Source of the DNA: Mycobacterium fragae
GTDB lineage: Bacteria > Actinomycetota > Actinomycetes > Mycobacteriales > Mycobacteriaceae
Reading direction: 5' to 3'
Length of the DNA stretch: 64,000 nt
NCBI RefSeq assembly: GCF_002102185.1
Contig: NZ_LQOW01000031.1
Span: forward strand, 434,001 to 498,000
Positions 59,404-64,000 of the stretch are shown here, piece by piece. The position numbers were made by a program, and so were the translations under genes. Every line of letters starts with the position of its first letter. Position 1 is the first letter of the stretch. The notes below the pieces were generated by a model that did no database searches, was not told the DNA's origin, and was given only the letters and a program-made list of their open reading frames with translations.

Positions 59404-60990
59404 GTGTCATGGCTGATTGACGCGCTGCCACGACGTCAGAAAATGGCCATGACGGAGGTGATCACGGTGCCCGCTGCGTTGCGCCCCACCGCCGGCGCGG
59501 GCGCGCCGTTGCCGGAGCTGGCCGCCGCCGTGGGCGCCGTCGCCGCCGAGGACACGGTCGTTCCCGACCTGCGTGTCACCGGTGTGACGCTGCGAGCCCA
59601 GGACGTCGTATCGGGTGACCTGTTCGCCGCGCTGAGCGGCGCAACGACCCACGGCGCGCGCTACATCGGCGACGCGCTGGAACGTGGGGCCGTCGCGGTG
59701 TTGACCGATGCCGCCGGGGTGGCAGAGGTAGCCGGCCACCGCGGTTCGGTGCCGGTCCTGGTGCACGACGCACCCCGCAGAGTGCTCGGCGAACTCGCCG
59801 CCATCGTCTACGGTCGGCCCTCCGAGCGGCTTGCAGTGGTCGGCGTGACCGGAACGTCGGGAAAGACCACCACGACCTATCTGATCGAGGCGGGCCTGCG
59901 AGCGGCCGGGCGGACGGTCGGGCTGATCGGCACCATCGGCCTGCGCATCGACGGCACCGACGTCCCCAGCGTGCTGACCACGCCCGAGGCCCCCGCATTG
60001 CAGGCGCAGCTCGCCGCGATGGCCGAGCGCGGGGTGGACACCGTGGTGATCGAGGTGTCCAGTCACGCGCTGACATTGGGCCGAGTCGACGGCGTCCGCT
60101 TCGCGGTGGGTGGCTTCACCAACCTGTCCCGCGACCATCTCGACTTCCACCCGACCATGGAGGACTACTTCGAAGCCAAGGCCCGGTTGTTCGACCCCAC
60201 CTCGCCGCTGCGCGCCCGCACCGCGGTGGTGTGCATCGACGACGACGCCGGTCGCCGGATGGCCGAGCGCGCGGCCAACGCGGTCACCGTCAGCGCCCAG
60301 GGCCGCACTGCGGACTGGGGCGCGGAGGACGTGACGGTGCAGGCGGGGGGGCAGGAGTTCACCGCCGTCGACCCGGCGGGCGTGCACCACCGGGTGGCCA
60401 TCCGGTTGCCTGGCGGCTACAACATCGCCAATTGCCTTGTCGCACTGGCTATTCTGGACACACTCGGGGTTTCCCCCGAGCAGGCGGCAACCGGGCTGCG
60501 CGGTACCCGCGTCCCGGGGCGGCTCGAGCAGATCGAGCGCGGCCAGGACTTCCTCGCGCTGGTCGACTATGCGCACAAGCCGGGTGCGCTGCGCGAGGTG
60601 CTGCGATCGCTGCGCCGCCCCGGCAGTCGGCTGGCCGTGGTGTTCGGGGCGGGCGGCGATCGCGACCAGGGTAAACGCGCGCCGATGGGCAAGATCGCCG
60701 CCGAGCTCGCCGACCTGGTCGTGGTGACCGACGACAACCCACGCAGCGAGGATCCCGCGGCGATTCGTCGCGAGATCTTGGCCGGCGCAGCCGAAGCCGG
60801 CGGCGCCGCAACAGTGGTCGAGATCGGCGACCGGCGCGCGGCGATCGACCACGCCGTGTCCTGGGCCCGTCCCGGAGACGTCGTGCTGGTCACCGGCAAA
60901 GGCCATGAGACCGGTCAGAGCGGCGGCGGCCACACCCGCCCGTTCGACGACCGGGTCGAGCTCGCCGCGGCCCTCGAGGCGCGCCGATGA
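59404..60990 (+). CDS. murE: UDP-MurNAc-tripeptide synthetase
   Basis: Adds meso-diaminopimelate to UDP-MurNAc-dipeptide. The 528-aa product has the ATP loop GVTGTSGKTTTTYL, EVSSHAL, the carbamoylated-lysine region YFEAKARLF, and DNPRSEDP, the motif specific for mDAP-using MurE. GTG 59404 is the first start; ATG 59443 or 59449 (MTEVITVPAALRP) would shorten the N-terminus by 13-15 residues. Coupled to murF by ATGA. Confidence 0.95.
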   Translation: MSWLIDALPRRQKMAMTEVITVPAALRPTAGAGAPLPELAAAVGAVAAEDTVVPDLRVTGVTLRAQDVVSGDLFAALSGATTHGARYIGDALERGAVAVLTDAAGVAEVAGHRGSVPVLVHDAPRRVLGELAAIVYGRPSERLAVVGVTGTSGKTTTTYLIEAGLRAAGRTVGLIGTIGLRIDGTDVPSVLTTPEAPALQAQLAAMAERGVDTVVIEVSSHALTLGRVDGVRFAVGGFTNLSRDHLDFHPTMEDYFEAKARLFDPTSPLRARTAVVCIDDDAGRRMAERAANAVTVSAQGRTADWGAEDVTVQAGGQEFTAVDPAGVHHRVAIRLPGGYNIANCLVALAILDTLGVSPEQAATGLRGTRVPGRLEQIERGQDFLALVDYAHKPGALREVLRSLRRPGSRLAVVFGAGGDRDQGKRAPMGKIAAELADLVVVTDDNPRSEDPAAIRREILAGAAEAGGAATVVEIGDRRAAIDHAVSWARPGDVVLVTGKGHETGQSGGGHTRPFDDRVELAAALEARR

Positions 60991-62555
60991 TCGAGCTCAC
61001 GGTCGCCCAGATCGCCGACATCGTCGGCGGCGAACTGTCAGACATCTCCGCAGAGGCGGCGGCCGAGTTGCGCGTAACCGGCACAGTCGAATTCGACTCG
61101 CGCAAAGTCACATCCGGCGGGTTGTTCCTGGCGCTGCCCGGGGCACGTTCGGACGGGCACGACCATGCGGCGGCGGCGGTGGCCGCAGGGGCGGTCGCCG
61201 TACTGGCCGCCCGCCCCGTCGGGGTGCCCGCGATCGTCGTGAAGCCCGAAGCGCACGCCCCCCGCGCGCTGGCAGGTGTGCTCGAGCACGACACCGACGG
61301 GTCGGGCGCGGCGGTGCTGACCGCGCTGGCCAAGCTGGCCGCAGCGGTGGCCGCGGAGCTGGTGACCGGTGGGCTGACGATCGTCGGGATCACCGGTTCG
61401 TCGGGCAAGACGTCGACGAAGGACTTGCTGGCCGCAGTGCTCGAGCCGCTCGGCGAGGTGGTGGCACCCCCCGGGTCCTTCAACAACGAACTGGGCCATC
61501 CGTGGACGGTGCTGCGCGCCACCGACAGCACCGATTACCTGATCCTGGAGCTCTCGGCGCGCCACCCCGGCAACATCGCGGCGCTCGCCGCGATTGCACC
61601 GCCGGCAATCGGAGTGGTGCTCAACGTCGGCACCGCGCATCTGGGCGAGTTCGGCTCACGCGAGGCCATTGCGCGCACCAAAGCCGAGCTGCCCCAAGCT
61701 ATTCCGCAGTCCGGGGTAGTCGTGCTCAACGTCGACGACCCGGCGGTGGCCGCGATGGCCGACAAAACCTCGGCGCGGGTGGTGCGGGTGAGTCGTGAGC
61801 AGCGAACCGCCGACCTGTGGGCGGGGCCGGTGACGCTCGACGAGCTGGCCAGGCCGCGCTTCACGCTGCACACCGGCTTGCAAACTGGCACCGTCGCCGT
61901 CGACATCGCACTATCCGTGCACGGCGACCACCAGGTGGCCAACGCGCTGTGCGCGGCGGCGGTCGCGCTGGAATGCGGCGCCACCGCCGAGCAGGTGGCC
62001 GACGCCCTGGCCGGAGCACACCCGCTGTCGCAGCACCGAATGCGGGTGGTCACCCGCCCCGACGGGGTGACCGTGATCGACGACGCGTACAACGCCAACC
62101 CCGACTCGATGCGGGCCGGGTTGCAGGCGCTGGCGTGGATGGCGCGAGAAGGACGCCGCAGCTGGGCGGTGCTGGGCGAGATGGCCGAACTGGGCGACGA
62201 CGCGATATCCGAGCATGACCGCATCGGCCGGTTAGCGGTGCGCTTAGATGTGACTCGACTCATTGTCGTGGGAACAGGGAGGCCGATGGACGCCATGCAC
62301 CACGGCGCGGTCATGGAGGGGGCATGGGCCTCAGAAGGCGATAGAGCGGCCAGCATCGTCGCCGACGCCGACGCCGCCCTGGCATTGCTGCGGGCCGAGT
62401 TGCAGGCCGGGGATGTAGTGCTGGTGAAGGCCTCCAACGCGGCCGGCCTGGGTGCACTGGCCGACTCGCTCGTCGCCGAAGACGCTGGGCCGATGGGCCG
62501 CGTCTCTCCTCGCGCGACGCGCTCGTCGCCCGACGGCCCGGGCGTCGCCCGATGA
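60987..62555 (+). CDS. murF: UDP-MurNAc-tripeptide--D-Ala-D-Ala ligase
   Basis: Adds D-Ala-D-Ala, completing the UDP-MurNAc-pentapeptide. The 522-aa product has GITGSSGKTSTKDLL, NNELGHPWTVL, ELSARHPGNI, and DDAYNANPDSM near 365. ATG 60987 overlaps the murE stop and ATG 62552 of mraY overlaps its own stop. The C-terminal about 15 residues (RATRSSPDGPGVAR) are non-conserved. Confidence 0.96.
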   Translation: MIELTVAQIADIVGGELSDISAEAAAELRVTGTVEFDSRKVTSGGLFLALPGARSDGHDHAAAAVAAGAVAVLAARPVGVPAIVVKPEAHAPRALAGVLEHDTDGSGAAVLTALAKLAAAVAAELVTGGLTIVGITGSSGKTSTKDLLAAVLEPLGEVVAPPGSFNNELGHPWTVLRATDSTDYLILELSARHPGNIAALAAIAPPAIGVVLNVGTAHLGEFGSREAIARTKAELPQAIPQSGVVVLNVDDPAVAAMADKTSARVVRVSREQRTADLWAGPVTLDELARPRFTLHTGLQTGTVAVDIALSVHGDHQVANALCAAAVALECGATAEQVADALAGAHPLSQHRMRVVTRPDGVTVIDDAYNANPDSMRAGLQALAWMAREGRRSWAVLGEMAELGDDAISEHDRIGRLAVRLDVTRLIVVGTGRPMDAMHHGAVMEGAWASEGDRAASIVADADAALALLRAELQAGDVVLVKASNAAGLGALADSLVAEDAGPMGRVSPRATRSSPDGPGVAR

Positions 62556-63631
62556 TCGACATCCTGATCGCCGTCGGCATCGCGCTGACGGTGTCGATTG
62601 TGTTGACCCCGATGCTGATTCGGCTGTTCACCAGGCAGGGATTCGGTCACGAGATCCGCGAGGACGGCCCACCCAGTCACCGGACCAAGCGCGGCACCCC
62701 GTCGATGGGCGGCGTGGCGATCCTGGCCGGCATCTGGACGGGCTACCTGGGCACCCACCTCGCCGGCCTGGCGTTGGGCGGCGAAGGGCCGTCGGCGTCG
62801 GGCCTGCTGGTGCTGTTTTTGGCGACCACACTGGGGGCGGTCGGATTCGTCGACGACCTGATCAAGATCCGGCGGTCGCGCAATCTGGGACTCAACAAGA
62901 CGGCCAAGACCATCGGGCAGATCACCGCCGCCGTGCTGGTCGGCGTCCTGGTGCTGCAATTCCGCAACGACGACGGTCTGACCCCGGGCACCTCCGACCT
63001 GTCCTACGTGCGTGAAATCGCCACTGTCACATTGCCTCCCGCGCTTTTCGTGCTGTTCTGCGTGATCGTCGTCAGCGCCTGGTCGAACGCGGTGAACTTC
63101 ACCGACGGGCTGGACGGGCTGGCCGCCGGCTGCATGGCCATGGTGTGCGCCGCCTATGTGCTGATCACGTTCTGGCAGTACCGCAACGCCTGTGCCACCG
63201 CGCCGGGCCTGGGTTGCTACAACGTGCGCGATCCGCTGGATCTGGCGATCATCGCGGCCGCGACGGCGGGCGCCTGCATCGGCTTTCTGTGGTGGAACGC
63301 CGCGCCGGCCAAGATCTTCATGGGCGACACCGGATCACTGGCGCTGGGTGGCATCATCGCCGGCATATCGGTGACCAGCCGCACCGAAATCCTCGCCGTG
63401 GTGCTGGGTTCGCTGTTCGTCGCCGAGATCACCTCGGTGGTAGTGCAGATCCTGACATTTCGCACCACGGGTCGCAGGGTGTTCCGGATGGCGCCCTTCC
63501 ACCACCATTTCGAGCTGGCCGGGTGGGCCGAAACCACGGTGATCATCCGGTTTTGGCTGCTGACCGCGATCAGCTGCGGCCTGGGGGTGGCGCTGTTCTA
63601 CAGCGAGTGGCTCGCCGCAACCGGCGGCTGA
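62552..63631 (+). CDS. mraY: Phospho-MurNAc-pentapeptide translocase
   Basis: Transfers phospho-MurNAc-pentapeptide to undecaprenyl phosphate, making lipid I at the inner membrane face. The 359-aa ten-TM product has the KRGTPSMGG motif, GFVDDLIKI, NFTDGLDGLAAG, APAKIFMGDTGS and the PFHHHFE motif. Same length as the M. tuberculosis enzyme, as recalled. Confidence 0.97.
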   Translation: MIDILIAVGIALTVSIVLTPMLIRLFTRQGFGHEIREDGPPSHRTKRGTPSMGGVAILAGIWTGYLGTHLAGLALGGEGPSASGLLVLFLATTLGAVGFVDDLIKIRRSRNLGLNKTAKTIGQITAAVLVGVLVLQFRNDDGLTPGTSDLSYVREIATVTLPPALFVLFCVIVVSAWSNAVNFTDGLDGLAAGCMAMVCAAYVLITFWQYRNACATAPGLGCYNVRDPLDLAIIAAATAGACIGFLWWNAAPAKIFMGDTGSLALGGIIAGISVTSRTEILAVVLGSLFVAEITSVVVQILTFRTTGRRVFRMAPFHHHFELAGWAETTVIIRFWLLTAISCGLGVALFYSEWLAATGG

Positions 63632-63632
63632 C

Positions 63633-64000
63633 ATGGCGCTGGAGTTGTTGGCATCTGGCGCACCCGTGCTGGTCGCCGGTGGCGGCATCACCGGCCGCTC
63701 GGTGCTGGCGGCGCTGGCCCCGCTGGATGTGGTGCCGACCCTCTGCGACGACGACCCCGCCATTCGCCGGCAGCACGCCGACGCCGGGGTGGCGACCGTG
63801 AGTCCGGCGACTGCGGCGCAACACATCACCGACTACGCGCTGGTCATCATCAGCCCTGGCTTTGCGCCGACCGCGCCGCTGCCGGTCGCGGCTGCGGCGG
63901 CCGGCGTGCCGATCTGGGGCGACGTCGAACTGGCGTGGCGGCTCGATGCGTCAGGACACTACGGGCCGCCGCGACGCTGGCTGGCGGTCACCGGCACCAA
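63633..64000 (+). CDS. murD: UDP-MurNAc-L-alanine--D-glutamate ligase, N-terminal part
   Basis: Adds D-glutamate to UDP-MurNAc-L-Ala. Only the first 122 codons are inside the window. The N-terminal Rossmann-like UDP-binding domain is seen: GAPVLVAGGGITGRSV, LCDDDPAIRR, ISPGFAP, IWGDVELAWRLD. The sequence stops at WLAVTGT, the start of the ATP loop. ATG 63633 lies 1 nt after the mraY stop. Confidence 0.94.
   Translation, partial: MALELLASGAPVLVAGGGITGRSVLAALAPLDVVPTLCDDDPAIRRQHADAGVATVSPATAAQHITDYALVIISPGFAPTAPLPVAAAAAGVPIWGDVELAWRLDASGHYGPPRRWLAVTGT

Noticed and set aside
1..64000. CRISPR arrays, tRNA/rRNA genes, insertion sequences, prophage att sites
   Set aside because: No regularly spaced direct repeats, cloverleaf sequences, transposase motifs or terminal inverted repeats were seen; a tRNAscan or ISfinder search would settle it.

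Overview
The window is high-GC actinobacterial chromosome, and gene content and order identify it as a Mycobacterium outside the M. tuberculosis complex; the species cannot be fixed from this stretch alone. The order matches, in inverted orientation, what I recall of the M. tuberculosis H37Rv stretch Rv2219-Rv2155c. It runs from lipA through the respiratory supercomplex genes and the glycolipid genes to the start of the dcw (division and cell wall) cluster. Genes are packed tightly, with many 4-nt ATGA/GTGA start-stop overlaps and frequent GTG/TTG starts. No rRNA, tRNA, CRISPR array, insertion sequence or PE/PPE gene was seen.

Layout. 1-4.4 kb: lipoate and 2-oxoacid dehydrogenase operon on the minus strand (dlaT, epimerase, lipB, lipA, start of a DUF4191-type gene). 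4.6-7.8 kb: accessory block with a helix-turn-helix protein, a 7-TM protein, an SRPBCC protein and a phytoene-desaturase-like FAD oxidoreductase; M. tuberculosis carries ephD here. 7.8-12.7 kb: leucyl aminopeptidase, class III cyclase, gcvT, ilvE. 12.7-15.0 kb: an unusual 779-aa membrane protein combining a pore-like TM region, two RCK-like nucleotide-binding domains, a RyR domain and a duplicated C-terminal motif. 15.0-18.0 kb: cobalamin lower-loop genes cobU-cobT-cobS behind a DUF3043 membrane gene. 18.1-23.4 kb: glycerate kinase, A-type Fe-S carrier, membrane protein, adenosine kinase, asparagine synthetase.

23.6-31.2 kb: cytochrome bcc-aa3 supercomplex genes (ctaC-ctaF on plus; ctaE-qcrC-qcrA-qcrB on minus) around mmpS3 and a small membrane gene. 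31.3-37.6 kb: trpD, an exonuclease/GIY-YIG fusion, a small Cys-rich protein, a RipC-like NlpC/P60 hydrolase, a predicted gluzincin peptidase and pimB'. 37.6-45.2 kb: fadD15, two SRPBCC proteins, an ArsA-like ATPase, a Cys-motif protein, a PlsC acyltransferase, a GT-C mannosyltransferase and a His-rich membrane protein. 45.2-52.4 kb: exoribonuclease, aroG, pknL with its partner DNA-binding protein, mptA, idsA2 and an unusual MTHFR-like gene. 52.4-54.4 kb: lppM, a GNAT acetyltransferase and a DUF3040 protein closed by a strong intrinsic terminator. 54.6-64.0 kb: dcw cluster mraZ-rsmH-ftsL-pbpB-murE-murF-mraY-murD (cut by the window end), with three MraZ boxes upstream of mraZ.

Most of the window is core metabolism and envelope biogenesis. 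The parts that depart from the expected order are the HTH/7-TM pair with its oxidoreductase neighbours, the RCK-RyR membrane protein and cobU inside the cob operon. The RCK-RyR protein is the best candidate for an undescribed system.
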